A DNA stretch of 48,151 bases from SpSt-600 sp042408195 (GTDB taxonomy: Bacteria; Chloroflexota; Anaerolineae; SpSt-600), in assembly GCA_042408195.1 (NCBI GenBank), contig JBHOQL010000017.1, positions 1 through 48,151 on the forward strand, written 5' to 3'. How positions within the stretch are numbered: the stretch's first letter is position 1; every line of letters starts with the position of its first letter. Under the pieces are notes generated by a model that saw only the letters and a list, made by a program, of their open reading frames with translations, was not told where the DNA came from and searched no databases. Made by a program: the position numbers and the translations under genes. Positions 14,986 through 23,767 of this stretch are shown here, piece by piece.

Positions 14986-15975
14986 ATGGTAGAGCTCATA
15001 AAAGCCCTGACAGAAACCTATGGCCCTGCAGGAAATGAAAGCCGCATCCGCCAGCTTATCAGAGACCTGGTTAAGGATAAAGTTGATGAACTGAAAGTGG
15101 ATGCCCTGGGCAACCTGATAGCTCTGAAGAAAGGCCGGGGTGGGAAGAAGGTTATGCTAGCCGCCCACATGGATGAGATCGGCATTGTGGTGAACTACAT
15201 TGACGAAAAGGGTTTCCTGCGCTTTTCTGCCATGGGAGGTATCCGCCCCCTGACTTTAGTCGGGAACAGGGTGGAGTTTGAGAACGGAGTGGTGGGAGTA
15301 ATAGGGGTTGAAAAACTGCCCAATGCCGACAAAATCCCCACCTTTGACAAGCTCTACATAGATGTGGGAGCCGAAAGCCGCGATGATTGCCCAGTTAAAG
15401 TAGGAGATATAGGCGTTTTTTCCCGCCCTCTGGTAGCTCAAGGAAACAGGCTCATAGCCAAAGCCTTTGACGACCGCATAGGATGCGCTGTCCTGGTGAA
15501 AGTGCTTGAGGAGATAAGAGATTGCTCCCACGACCTTTATTTTGTCTTCACCGTTCAAGAAGAGCTCGGACTGAGGGGAGCCATAACTTCAGCTTACGGT
15601 ATCGCTCCCGACGTGGCAATAGCAGTGGATATAACTCTGACAGGGGATACACCTGAAGCCCCGAAGATGGCGGTGGCTCTGGGCAAAGGACCAGCTATAA
15701 AAGTCAAAGATGCGCGGATGATCTCTCATCCAGGGGTGAGGCAAGCTTTACTCCGCGCCGCTGAAGAGGCGGGTATACCCTACCAGCTTGAAGTTCTGGA
15801 AGGTGGCACCACCGATGCTGCCGCTATCCAGCTCACCAGGGAAGGGGTACCGACGGGGGTCATCTCTATCCCCTGCCGCTACGCCCACACCCCCTCGGAA
15901 ATGGTGGACCTGCGGGATGTAGAGAATGCCGTAAAGCTTCTCCTACACTACCTTTCCCACGACGAACTCTCTTGA
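14986..15975 (+). CDS. M42-family metalloaminopeptidase (third of three)
   Basis: Third paralogue, 329 residues, slightly shorter. Motifs are AAHMDEIGIVV, KAFDDRIGCAV, VQEELGLRGAITSAYG, AIAVDITLTGD and CRYAHTPSEMV, so both metal sites and the catalytic glutamate are present. The region between the first and second motifs (GVIGVEKLPNADKIPTFDKL) is shorter and different from the other two, where a KPPH/KPVH block occurs. This suggests an altered substrate pocket or oligomer contact. AAGGAGGG lies seven bases before the ATG. The next gene, a peptide-binding protein, begins 69 bases downstream. Confidence 0.9.
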   Translation: MVELIKALTETYGPAGNESRIRQLIRDLVKDKVDELKVDALGNLIALKKGRGGKKVMLAAHMDEIGIVVNYIDEKGFLRFSAMGGIRPLTLVGNRVEFENGVVGVIGVEKLPNADKIPTFDKLYIDVGAESRDDCPVKVGDIGVFSRPLVAQGNRLIAKAFDDRIGCAVLVKVLEEIRDCSHDLYFVFTVQEELGLRGAITSAYGIAPDVAIAVDITLTGDTPEAPKMAVALGKGPAIKVKDARMISHPGVRQALLRAAEEAGIPYQLEVLEGGTTDAAAIQLTREGVPTGVISIPCRYAHTPSEMVDLRDVENAVKLLLHYLSHDELS

Positions 15976-16044
15976 ACCCGCTTTGCACCCTAACCACGTG
16001 GGGGAAAGATAAGAGGAGCAAAGATGGGATGAGAAAGGAGTGAA

Positions 16045-17685
16045 ATGCAGAGTAGAGCCAAATTTCTCCTCATAATCCTATCAGTCCTGGCCCTCTTGTG
16101 CTGCGCCATAATCTTTACGGGGGGAGGATTGTGGGCTCTTTACCGCTATCTTGCCCCGAAGGAAAAGGAGGCAACCACACCACTTCCTGCGGCAGTAACC
16201 CCTCGCCTAGGTGGGACCCTGAGGATAGCGGGCTCGGAACCCATAACTCTTGACCCTGCCTTGGTGGAAGACGTTTACTCCGCCGAATACGTGACGAAGA
16301 TCTTCTCCGGCCTTGTGACCCTGAACGAAAACCTGGAGGTCGTCCCCGATCTGGCCGAACGCTGGGAAGTAAGCCCCGATGGCACTGTTTACACCTTTTA
16401 CCTCCGGAAGAACGCTCGCTTCCACGATGGGAAACCTGTCACCGCTGAGGATGTAAAATATTCCCTGGAGAGAGCATGTGACCCAGAGACCGGTTCCCGC
16501 ACTGCTGGCATCTACTTGGACGATATCGTGGGCGTTAAAGAAAGGCTGGCGAGGAAAACCGATGAAATAGAAGGGGTTAAAGTTGTCGACAAATACACCC
16601 TTCGCATCACTGTTGATGCTCCAAAAGCTTACTTCTTAGCCAAGCTAACTTACCCAGTAGCTTTTGTAGTGGATAAGGAAAATGTGGAAAGTGGCCCTGA
16701 TTGGACCTCCAAACCCAATGGGACTGGGCCCTTCAAGCTCAAAAATTACGACCCCGATAAGGGCATAACCCTCGAGGCTTTCGACGATTTCTACGGCGGA
16801 AGGCCGTACGTGGACCGAGTTGAGTTCATCTTTCCCGAAGGCTCCCCCTTTGTCATGTATCAAACTGAAGAACTGGACGTAACCTCGGTCGGAGTAGCAA
16901 ACATAGAGCAAGTGCTTGATCCTAAGAACCCGCTGAGCAAGGAATTGATGAAAGTTCCGTCCCTGGACTTGATGTATGTAGCCTTCAATGTGGAGAGAGA
17001 ACCCTTTGATGACCCAGACGTGCGGAGGGCCTTCGCCTGCGCTACCGACCGCAAAAGTATCGTCAAAGCTCTGCTCAAAGGCATGGTGAACGAGGCGAAG
17101 GGAATCCTACCTCCAGGTATGCCTGGTTATACTGATAAGGCCAAAGGATTGATTTGTGAACCATCTCAGGCGATGGATTTCCTCCGAAGATCCTCTTACG
17201 GGGGGCCGGAAGAGCTTCCCCCCATCACTTTGAGCGTGAGCGGGAGCTCACAGATTGCCGAGGCGCTGGTCGAGATGTATAAAGATAAACTGGGAGTGTT
17301 AGTGGAAATTGAGCAGATGCCCTGGGAGCTTTTCCTTCAGGAGGTTAACAGGCACAATCTTCACATGTTTATCTTGGGCTGGAGTGCTGACTACCCCGAT
17401 CCCCACAACTTTCTGGACATCCATTTCCACAGCCAGAGCGTGGGCAACAACACCGGTTACTCTAACCCAGAGGTGGATAAGCTTTTGGAGGAAGCTAGGG
17501 TGGAGAAGGATCACGAAAGGAGAATGACCCTTTACCAGAAGGCTGAAGAACTGATCCTCAGAGACGCACCCTGGATCCCTCTTTTCCACGGGGTTGATTA
17601 CATCTTGGTTAAGCCTTACGTTCGGGGGCTTGTACTGCTGCCCACTGGGACATTTTACCTGAACAAAACTTTTATTTCCAAATGA
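16045..17685 (+). CDS. ABC transporter peptide-binding protein, family 5 (DppA/OppA-like)
   Basis: Extracytoplasmic solute-binding protein for di- or oligopeptides. One hydrophobic helix (about residues 8-33) anchors it; there is no clear lipobox cysteine, although CC occurs inside the helix, so an uncleaved anchor is likely. The family-5 signature follows: LGGTLRIAGSEPITLDPAL, LAERWEVSPDGTVYTFYLRK, ARFHDGKPVTAEDVKYSLER, then GTGPFKLKNYDPDK and FILGWSADYPDPHNFL. The length of 546 residues is normal. AAAGGAG precedes the ATG. Its stop overlaps the start region of the ATPase gene. The peptidase genes upstream make a peptide ligand likely. Confidence 0.88.
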   Translation: MQSRAKFLLIILSVLALLCCAIIFTGGGLWALYRYLAPKEKEATTPLPAAVTPRLGGTLRIAGSEPITLDPALVEDVYSAEYVTKIFSGLVTLNENLEVVPDLAERWEVSPDGTVYTFYLRKNARFHDGKPVTAEDVKYSLERACDPETGSRTAGIYLDDIVGVKERLARKTDEIEGVKVVDKYTLRITVDAPKAYFLAKLTYPVAFVVDKENVESGPDWTSKPNGTGPFKLKNYDPDKGITLEAFDDFYGGRPYVDRVEFIFPEGSPFVMYQTEELDVTSVGVANIEQVLDPKNPLSKELMKVPSLDLMYVAFNVEREPFDDPDVRRAFACATDRKSIVKALLKGMVNEAKGILPPGMPGYTDKAKGLICEPSQAMDFLRRSSYGGPEELPPITLSVSGSSQIAEALVEMYKDKLGVLVEIEQMPWELFLQEVNRHNLHMFILGWSADYPDPHNFLDIHFHSQSVGNNTGYSNPEVDKLLEEARVEKDHERRMTLYQKAEELILRDAPWIPLFHGVDYILVKPYVRGLVLLPTGTFYLNKTFISK

Positions 17686-17699
17686 ACAGGGAGGAGACC

Positions 17700-18689
17700 A
17701 TGGGAGCCCTGCTGGAAGTTAAAAACCTCAAAACCCGTTTCTTCACACAGGATGGGGTGGTTCACGCTGTAAACGGCATTTCCCTTTACCTCAACGAAGG
17801 CGAAACTCTGGGGCTCGTAGGAGAGTCCGGGTGCGGCAAAAGCGTGAGCATGCTTTCAGTCCTGAGGCTTATCCCCCAGCCCCCCGGCAAGATTGTGGGC
17901 GGGGAAGTATGGTTTGAGGGGAAAGATCTCCTGAAGATAAGCGAAGACGAGATAAGGAAAATCCGGGGCAATAAGATTGCCATGATCTTCCAGGACCCTA
18001 TGACTTCCCTCAACCCCGTGCTGACCATAGGGCAGCAGCTCGGTGAACCTCTGATGCTCCACATGGGCATGAGCAAGAAGGAAGCTCGCGAGGAATCCAT
18101 CCGCCTTTTGAAAGTAGTGGGCATCCCCGAGCCCGAGAAGCGCATAGATGATTACCCCCATCAATTTTCAGGTGGAATGCGCCAAAGAGTAATGATCGCC
18201 ATGGCCCTGGCCTGCAACCCCAGAATCCTCATAGCTGATGAACCCACTACAGCTCTGGATGTGACCATCCAAGCCCAGATAATTGACCTGGTGAAAAAGC
18301 TCAGGGACGAAATTGGCATGGCCATAATTTGGATAACCCACGATCTGGGCATAATAGCTGGGCTGGCCCAGAGGGTGAACGTAATGTATGCTGGCTTTAT
18401 CATTGAGGCCGCACCTGTTAAGAAACTCTACGGCGACCCCCGTCACCCCTACACAATGGGCCTCCTCGGCTCGGTCCCAAGACTTGACGCCCCCGTCAAA
18501 GAGAAACTGACCCCTATAGAAGGACTGCCGCCGGACCTGATCGAGCTTCCTCCGGGGTGCCCCTTCGCTCCAAGGTGTGAGTATGTGATAGATAGGTGCC
18601 TTGAGGAGAACCCACCACTGGAATATGTGGATACAGATCACTCCGTAGCTTGCTGGGTAGATGTTAAAACCCGTAAACCTAGATTCTGA
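17700..18689 (+). CDS. Peptide ABC transporter ATP-binding protein, DppD/OppD-like
   Basis: Cytoplasmic ATPase of a peptide importer. It shows Walker A GESGCGKSVS, Q-loop MIFQDPMTSLNP, signature FSGGMRQRVMIAMAL, Walker B ILIADEPTTALDV and the H-loop WITHDLGI. The carboxy-terminal oligopeptide-transport extension carries the cysteines CPFAPRCEYVIDRC. I choose ATG 17700, with GGGAGGAG directly upstream; an ATG at 17682 overlapping the previous stop lies before that ribosome-binding site. The partner ATPase follows after 17 bases. No DppB or DppC permease gene is present between the binding protein and the ATPases, which is unusual. Confidence 0.9.
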   Translation: MGALLEVKNLKTRFFTQDGVVHAVNGISLYLNEGETLGLVGESGCGKSVSMLSVLRLIPQPPGKIVGGEVWFEGKDLLKISEDEIRKIRGNKIAMIFQDPMTSLNPVLTIGQQLGEPLMLHMGMSKKEAREESIRLLKVVGIPEPEKRIDDYPHQFSGGMRQRVMIAMALACNPRILIADEPTTALDVTIQAQIIDLVKKLRDEIGMAIIWITHDLGIIAGLAQRVNVMYAGFIIEAAPVKKLYGDPRHPYTMGLLGSVPRLDAPVKEKLTPIEGLPPDLIELPPGCPFAPRCEYVIDRCLEENPPLEYVDTDHSVACWVDVKTRKPRF

Positions 18690-18706
18690 ACTGGGCGAGG
18701 TGAGAA

Positions 18707-19693
18707 ATGGAGGAAAGGGATAAAATCCTCGTGCGAGTGGAAAATCTCAAAAAATACTTCCCCATCACCAGGGGCATCATTTTCCAGAAAACCATTGGCT
18801 ACGTTCGTGCTGTGGACGATATAAGCTTCTTCATCCGGAAAGGGGAAACCTTTGGTCTCGTCGGGGAATCGGGCTGCGGTAAAACCACTGTGGGCCGAAC
18901 AATCCTCCAGCTCTACCGCCCCACTTCCGGCAAGGTCTACTTTGACGGGATCGACCTTACGGCTCTTAAGGGCGAGGAACTGCGCCGGATGCGCCGCCGC
19001 ATGCAGATAATCTTCCAGGACCCCTATGCTTCCCTCAACCCCAGGATGACCATAGGAGATATAATCGGGGAGCCGCTGGAAATCCACGGGCTCGCCAAGG
19101 GTAAAGAAAAACGGGAGAGAGTCATGGAGCTTCTCCAGATCGTGGGCCTTAACCCCTATTTCATAAACCGCTACCCCCACGAATTCTCCGGTGGCCAGCG
19201 GCAGCGCATAGGAATCGCTAGGGCCTTGGCCATGTATCCGGATTTCATCGTGTGCGATGAGCCTATTTCGGCCCTGGATGTATCGATCCAGGCCCAGATA
19301 ATAAACCTTCTGGAGGAACTGCAGGAAAGATTCGGGCTTACCTACCTTTTCATAGCCCACGACCTTGCTGTGGTTCGTCACATCTCGGATAGAGTAGCCG
19401 TAATGTACTTAGGCAAGATTGTGGAACTAACCGACCGGGATACTCTCTACAGTAACCCCTTACACCCATATACCCAGGCTCTCCTCTCCGCAGTTCCCAT
19501 CCCTGACCCCGTGGTGGAGGAACGAAGACGACGCATAATCCTGAAAGGGGAAATCCCGAGCCCTGCCAATCCCCCTTCTGGCTGCCGCTTCCACACCCGC
19601 TGCCCGGTGTTTATGGATATATGCAAGGAAGTAGAACCCGAATTCAAAGACGTAGGTGGCGGGCACTGGGTCGCCTGCCATAGGGTTAATTAA
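18707..19693 (+). CDS. Peptide ABC transporter ATP-binding protein, DppF/OppF-like
   Basis: Second ATPase of the importer, 328 residues. It has Walker A GESGCGKTTVGRTI, Q-loop IIFQDPYASLNPRM, signature FSGGQRQRIGIARAL, Walker B FIVCDEPISALDVS and the H-loop FIAHDLAVV. The C-terminal extension contains CRFHTRCPVFMDIC. The insertion PITRGIIFQKTIGYVRAVD near the N-terminus is characteristic of OppF rather than OppD. It lies 17 bases after the DppD-like gene and 13 bases before GlcD. Confidence 0.9.
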   Translation: MEERDKILVRVENLKKYFPITRGIIFQKTIGYVRAVDDISFFIRKGETFGLVGESGCGKTTVGRTILQLYRPTSGKVYFDGIDLTALKGEELRRMRRRMQIIFQDPYASLNPRMTIGDIIGEPLEIHGLAKGKEKRERVMELLQIVGLNPYFINRYPHEFSGGQRQRIGIARALAMYPDFIVCDEPISALDVSIQAQIINLLEELQERFGLTYLFIAHDLAVVRHISDRVAVMYLGKIVELTDRDTLYSNPLHPYTQALLSAVPIPDPVVEERRRRIILKGEIPSPANPPSGCRFHTRCPVFMDICKEVEPEFKDVGGGHWVACHRVN

Positions 19694-19706
19694 GGTAGCG
19701 TGAGCG

Positions 19707-21083
19707 ATGAAAACTTCAATTTTGCAGAAGCTTAAAAGCATAGTAGGGGAAGGAAACATCCTGTCCGACGAAATGGACCTCCTCCTCTACTCTTACGACG
19801 CTTCCTTCCCTGAGAGCAAACCCGATGTAATTGTTTTCCCCCGCACTACTGAAGAAGTTTCCCGCATCATGGCCTTGGCCTCAGCCGAACAGATTCCGGT
19901 CATTCCCAGAGGAGCTGGGACAGGGCTCAGCGGGGGAGCCGTTCCGATTAAGGGAGGGATAATCCTTTCCCTCACCAAAATGACCCGCATCCTCAAGATA
20001 GACACCGAAAACCTGGTGGTGGAAGTGGAGCCAGGGGTTATAAACTCCCATTTGCAATTTGCCCTGGCCCCTCACGGCCTCTTTTACCCTCCAGATCCGG
20101 CCAGTATGAAGGTTTGCACTTTGGGCGGAAATGTGGCTGAGAATGCAGGGGGTCCCCGTTGCCTGAAATACGGGGTAACTAAAGATTACGTCCTGGGCCT
20201 GGAAGTAGTCCTCCCCGACGGAGCGGTGATCCACACTGGCGGCCAAGTCATAAAGAACACCTCAGGGTATGACCTCACCCGCCTGTTCGTGGGCTCGGAA
20301 GGGACGCTGGGGATAATAACCAAAATAACCCTTAGGGTTTTGCCGCTGCCAGAAGATAAAAAGACTATGCTGGCTATCTTTGATTCCCTGGAGGCAGCAT
20401 CAAAGACCGTCAGCGCCATCATAGCGGCGGGCATAATCCCCACAACTCTGGAGCTTATGGACAACCTCCTCATCCGCTGTGCTGAGGATTTCACACATGT
20501 AGGCTTACCCACCGATGCCGCAGCTTTGCTCCTCATTGAAGTTGACGGGGCAAAAGAGGCTCTCCCTTCCCAAGTTCAGGCCATAGAGAATATCTGTTAC
20601 AGAGAGAGGGTAAGGGAAATCAGACTTGCCACCTCCGCTGCTGAAGTAGATAGGCTATGGCTCGCCCGCAGGACGGTTATTGGGGCTGCTGCCAGGGTAA
20701 GGCCTTCCCTGGTCCTCCAGGATGTGACCGTTCCCAGAAGCCTCCTTCCGGAGATGGTCTCCCGCGTTGTTGATATCTCTAAGAAGGTAGGTCTCCCTAT
20801 AGGAGTTCTCGCCCACGCTGGCGATGGCAACCTCCACCCCATTATCCTGTTTGACAGCCGCATCCCCGGAGAACTGGAAAAAGTCCACCAGGCAGAGCAA
20901 GAAATCTTCATCTCGGCTCTCGAGCTTGGGGGAACCCTCACGGGTGAGCACGGCATCGGACTAACCAAAAGGGAATTTTTCCCTTGGCAGTTCTCCCCGC
21001 GGGAAATAGAAGTAACCAGGAGCATAAAGAAGGCCTTTGACCCGCTGAATATCTTGAATCCGGGGAAGATTTTGCCGGAGTAA
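19707..21083 (+). CDS. glcD: FAD-linked 2-hydroxy-acid oxidase, GlcD-like (glycolate/D-lactate)
   Basis: Flavoprotein subunit that oxidises glycolate, D-lactate or a similar 2-hydroxy acid. The PCMH-type FAD domain contains IPRGAGTGLSGGAVP near residue 67 and the run from ASMKVCTLGGNVAENAGGP to KYGVTKDYVLGLEVVLP. The cap and C-terminal parts contain GVLAHAGDGNLHPIIL (metal/substrate site), GTLTGEHGIGLTKREF and FDPLNILNPGKI at the end. The length of 458 residues is typical of GlcD. It is followed nine bases later by the iron-sulfur partner. Substrate cannot be decided between glycolate and D-lactate from sequence alone. Its place behind the peptide transporter is unusual. Confidence 0.88.
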   Translation: MKTSILQKLKSIVGEGNILSDEMDLLLYSYDASFPESKPDVIVFPRTTEEVSRIMALASAEQIPVIPRGAGTGLSGGAVPIKGGIILSLTKMTRILKIDTENLVVEVEPGVINSHLQFALAPHGLFYPPDPASMKVCTLGGNVAENAGGPRCLKYGVTKDYVLGLEVVLPDGAVIHTGGQVIKNTSGYDLTRLFVGSEGTLGIITKITLRVLPLPEDKKTMLAIFDSLEAASKTVSAIIAAGIIPTTLELMDNLLIRCAEDFTHVGLPTDAAALLLIEVDGAKEALPSQVQAIENICYRERVREIRLATSAAEVDRLWLARRTVIGAAARVRPSLVLQDVTVPRSLLPEMVSRVVDISKKVGLPIGVLAHAGDGNLHPIILFDSRIPGELEKVHQAEQEIFISALELGGTLTGEHGIGLTKREFFPWQFSPREIEVTRSIKKAFDPLNILNPGKILPE

Positions 21084-21092
21084 GGGAGAAAC

Positions 21093-22205
21093 ATGGAACT
21101 CAATGAAGCGCTCTATAGGTGCAATAAATGCGGATTCTGCCAAGCCTCTTGCCCCTTCTACCAGTTCACCCGGGAAGAATGGGCAACTGCCCGCGGCAGG
21201 CTCAGGCTGATAAGGGAAGCACTGGAAGGTCGCCTTACACCCTCCGATAAATACAGCCTGAGGTTTTACCACTGTTTCATGTGCGGAGCTTGCTCCGCCA
21301 CTTGCCCCAGCGGTGTACCGGTGGAAGAAATCCTCCTGAAAACCAGGGAAGAGCTGGCTTTGAAGAGTTTCATCCCTTACCCTCTGGAGGAACTGAGCCG
21401 CAGGATCACTTCCACCGGAAACATCTCGGGAGAAGACAGATCCCTGCGCCTCTCATGGGCCCAGAACCTGGATTTCCCCATCCGCCGCAACAGCAACCCT
21501 GATGTGGTTTACTTTGTGGGGTGTGTCTCATCCCTCTACCCACAAGCTTACGGTCTCCCCCAGAGCATGGTTCAGCTTTTAGAGAAGAAAGAAGTCAATT
21601 ACTCCGTCTTGGGAGAAGAAGAAATCTGCTGTGGTTACCCCCTTCTCCTCAATGGTCAGTTAGATTTAGCGAGAGAGGTGGCCCGGAAAAACATCTCAAC
21701 GGTGAAAGAAACCGGGGCTAGGGTTCTCCTTACCTCCTGCCCTTCCTGCTACAGGATGTGGAAGAGCTTTTACCCAGAGCTCCTCGGAGAAGAGAGCGGC
21801 CTTGAAGTAATCCACTCAGTTCAGTGGCTTGCGGAGGCTGGGCTTCCACTAAAGCCCTTTGAGGAGAAGCTCACCTATCACGACCCGTGCGATCTGGGAC
21901 GGGGGTGTAAGATTTACGATGAACCCAGAGCGGTTTTGAAATCCATCCCTGGCGTGAATTTGGTGGAGATGCCCCTCACCAAGGCTGAGGCCCTATGCTG
22001 TGGCGGTGGAGGGAATGTGGAAAGCTTGGAACCATCCGCTGGAGAAAGTGTGGCTAAGATGCGCCTTGAGCACGCTCAACTTGCAGGAGCAAAGCTGGTA
22101 ATAACTGCCTGCCCTCAGTGCCGGAGGACTCTTTCAAAGGCGGCAAGAGGGATGGGTTTGAAGGTCATGGATATAGTGGAACTCGGGGCAAAGCTTATGG
22201 CCTAA
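21093..22205 (+). CDS. glcF: Iron-sulfur oxidoreductase subunit, GlcF/LutA/HdrD-like
   Basis: Electron-transfer partner of the flavoprotein. Two ferredoxin-type 4Fe-4S motifs occur near residues 10-20 (CNKCGFCQASCP) and 55-66 (CFMCGACSATCP). They are followed by two cysteine-rich CCG domains: CCGYPLLLNG with CPSCYRMW, and CCGGGGNVES with CPQCRR, preceded by TYHDPCDLGRGCKIYDEPR. The length of 370 residues matches the two-domain GlcF type. Electrons probably go to the quinone pool or a membrane partner encoded elsewhere. It is the last gene of the plus-strand run and meets cdsA tail to tail with a 23-base gap. Confidence 0.87.
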   Translation: MELNEALYRCNKCGFCQASCPFYQFTREEWATARGRLRLIREALEGRLTPSDKYSLRFYHCFMCGACSATCPSGVPVEEILLKTREELALKSFIPYPLEELSRRITSTGNISGEDRSLRLSWAQNLDFPIRRNSNPDVVYFVGCVSSLYPQAYGLPQSMVQLLEKKEVNYSVLGEEEICCGYPLLLNGQLDLAREVARKNISTVKETGARVLLTSCPSCYRMWKSFYPELLGEESGLEVIHSVQWLAEAGLPLKPFEEKLTYHDPCDLGRGCKIYDEPRAVLKSIPGVNLVEMPLTKAEALCCGGGGNVESLEPSAGESVAKMRLEHAQLAGAKLVITACPQCRRTLSKAARGMGLKVMDIVELGAKLMA

Positions 22206-22228
22206 GGGGAGGGGCGAAACCCCTGGCT

Positions 22229-23053
22229 TTACAAAACAAAAGCGGTGACATAATAATACACACTGACCACGGCAAAGAGGAGGCTGTCTACCCTATCCAA
22301 CATTCCCCCGTGGCCAGGGAAAAGGGAACCTGAGTCCTTAACTCCCACCTGTCTCTTCATCATGGAAACCGCCAGGTCACCGAAAGGTGTAACGGTAGCT
22401 ATAATTACTCCTAGAGCCAAGCTGTGATGCAACGCTACCCCACCAATAGTCCCCAAGATCAAGGCTGCCACCACTCCTGCCAGCCAGCCGCCTATTGTCC
22501 CTTCCCACGTCTTCTTGGGGCTTAAGCGGGGCCAAAGGGGCCTCTTGCCCCATTTCAATCCCACAAAGTATGCCCCCGAATCGCCTGCCCAGGTTATGAA
22601 GAGCGTGAGCATAACCCATACGTAACCGTTGGGGAGGGAACGCAGAGAAATGAAGTGGCTCATAAGCCAGCCTACGTAAAATCCCCCCGCAAGAGTTAGG
22701 GCCCAATCGGCAACGGGAGAGAGGGTCCGGCGGAAGAGCTGCCAGGTGGTGGTGATAATGATCCAGGCGGTAAAGCTGGGGTAGAGCAGGTTGAGCTCCG
22801 GGAAGAAGGCGTTCAAGGCCAAGAGGGCCGTAAGAAGCAGACCCATGGGCGAGAGGGGCTTGAAGCCCCCCTTTTCCATGAGCCGGAAAAACTCCCATGT
22901 TGCCAGAAAGGCTGCGCCTCCTATCACGAAAGCAAAAAGGATTCCACCAACCCAGGTTATCAGGATAATGGCGGGGATGAGCAAAGCGGCTACTAAAACG
23001 CGGTTGCGGAATTGAGCCTGCTCCAATTTAGCCCTAAAGGATTGATTTTTCAT
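22229..23053 (-). CDS. cdsA: Phosphatidate cytidylyltransferase
   Basis: Integral membrane enzyme forming CDP-diacylglycerol from phosphatidic acid and CTP, the entry to phospholipid synthesis. Several hydrophobic helices are present. The C-terminal CdsA signature is spread over SPKKTWEGTIGGWLAG, TPFGDLAVSMMKRQVGVKDS and LFPGHGGMLDRVDSL, and WAGDSGAYFVG precedes it. The length of 274 residues is normal. The start overlaps the stop of uppS by four bases. This closes the rpsB-to-cdsA cluster; the dxr/rseP genes that often follow are absent here. Confidence 0.92.
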   Translation of the reverse strand: MKNQSFRAKLEQAQFRNRVLVAALLIPAIILITWVGGILFAFVIGGAAFLATWEFFRLMEKGGFKPLSPMGLLLTALLALNAFFPELNLLYPSFTAWIIITTTWQLFRRTLSPVADWALTLAGGFYVGWLMSHFISLRSLPNGYVWVMLTLFITWAGDSGAYFVGLKWGKRPLWPRLSPKKTWEGTIGGWLAGVVAALILGTIGGVALHHSLALGVIIATVTPFGDLAVSMMKRQVGVKDSGSLFPGHGGMLDRVDSLLFAVVSVYYYVTAFVL

Positions 23054-23763
23054 TGTTCTTTGACGAGACCAAACCTTCTTTCACGGCGGCTGTAATCTAA
23101 AAGGGCTTTGTAAAGCTCTTCCTCGTCAAAGTCTGGCCAGTAAACCGGGGTAGAATAGTATTCAGCGTAAGCGCTCTGCCAGATAAGGAAATTGGAAAGC
23201 CTCATTTCTCCAGCTGTCCGGATTATGAGGTCGGGGTCAGGAATGCCAGCGGTGTAAAGGTGCGAAGAGATGAGATTTTCATCAACTTCTTCGGGGCTAT
23301 GGCCCTCAGCTATTATCTTTCGAACCGCATCCACTATTTCGGCCCTGCCCCCGTAATTGAAAGCCACACACAGGATAAGACGGTCGTTGTCCTTGGTAGC
23401 TTCCACTACCTGGCGAATTTTCTCCTGCAACCTCTGGGGGACTCCGTCCATCCGCCCTATATGCCTGACCTGTACACCTTCTTTCACCAACTCAGGCAGA
23501 GCCTGGTCTATGTATTGGTCCAACAAGTTGAAGAGGCCTTCCACCTCCTCCCTGGGCCTCCCCCAGTTCTCAGTGGAGAAGGCATAGATGGTCACATACT
23601 TTATGCCCCACTCCGCGCAAGCCCTTAGAACCCGGCGCAGATTTTCGGCCCCGGCCCTGTGGCCTGCCAACCTGGGTAGTCCTCTTTGCCTGGCCCAGCG
23701 TCCGTTGCCGTCCATTATGAAGCCGATATGCCTCGGCAGGTTCTGAATCTCTCCCCTCTTCAC
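23050..23763 (-). CDS. uppS: Isoprenyl transferase (undecaprenyl diphosphate synthase type)
   Basis: Cis-prenyltransferase that makes the C50-C55 lipid carrier for wall polymers. FIMDGNGRWARQRGLPR at residues 15-31 holds the catalytic aspartate and the diphosphate-binding arginines. Also present are YAFSTENWGRPREEV, FNYGGRAEIVDA and the C-terminal DLIIRTAGEMRLSNFLIWQS followed by AYAEYYSTPVYWPDF. The length of 237 residues is typical. It lies four bases after frr and overlaps cdsA by four. The UbiA-type gene at 11816 would use such a carrier. Confidence 0.93.
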   Translation of the reverse strand: MKRGEIQNLPRHIGFIMDGNGRWARQRGLPRLAGHRAGAENLRRVLRACAEWGIKYVTIYAFSTENWGRPREEVEGLFNLLDQYIDQALPELVKEGVQVRHIGRMDGVPQRLQEKIRQVVEATKDNDRLILCVAFNYGGRAEIVDAVRKIIAEGHSPEEVDENLISSHLYTAGIPDPDLIIRTAGEMRLSNFLIWQSAYAEYYSTPVYWPDFDEEELYKALLDYSRRERRFGLVKEQ

Positions 23764-23767
23764 CCGC

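Noticed and set aside
18638..19381. 247-codon minus-strand open frame opposite the DppF-like gene
   Set aside because: Fully antisense to a conserved ABC ATPase; no family motif of its own.
22209..22226. GGGG/CCCC hairpin between glcF and cdsA
   Set aside because: The stem is only five pairs and no T run follows on either strand, so I do not call a terminator.
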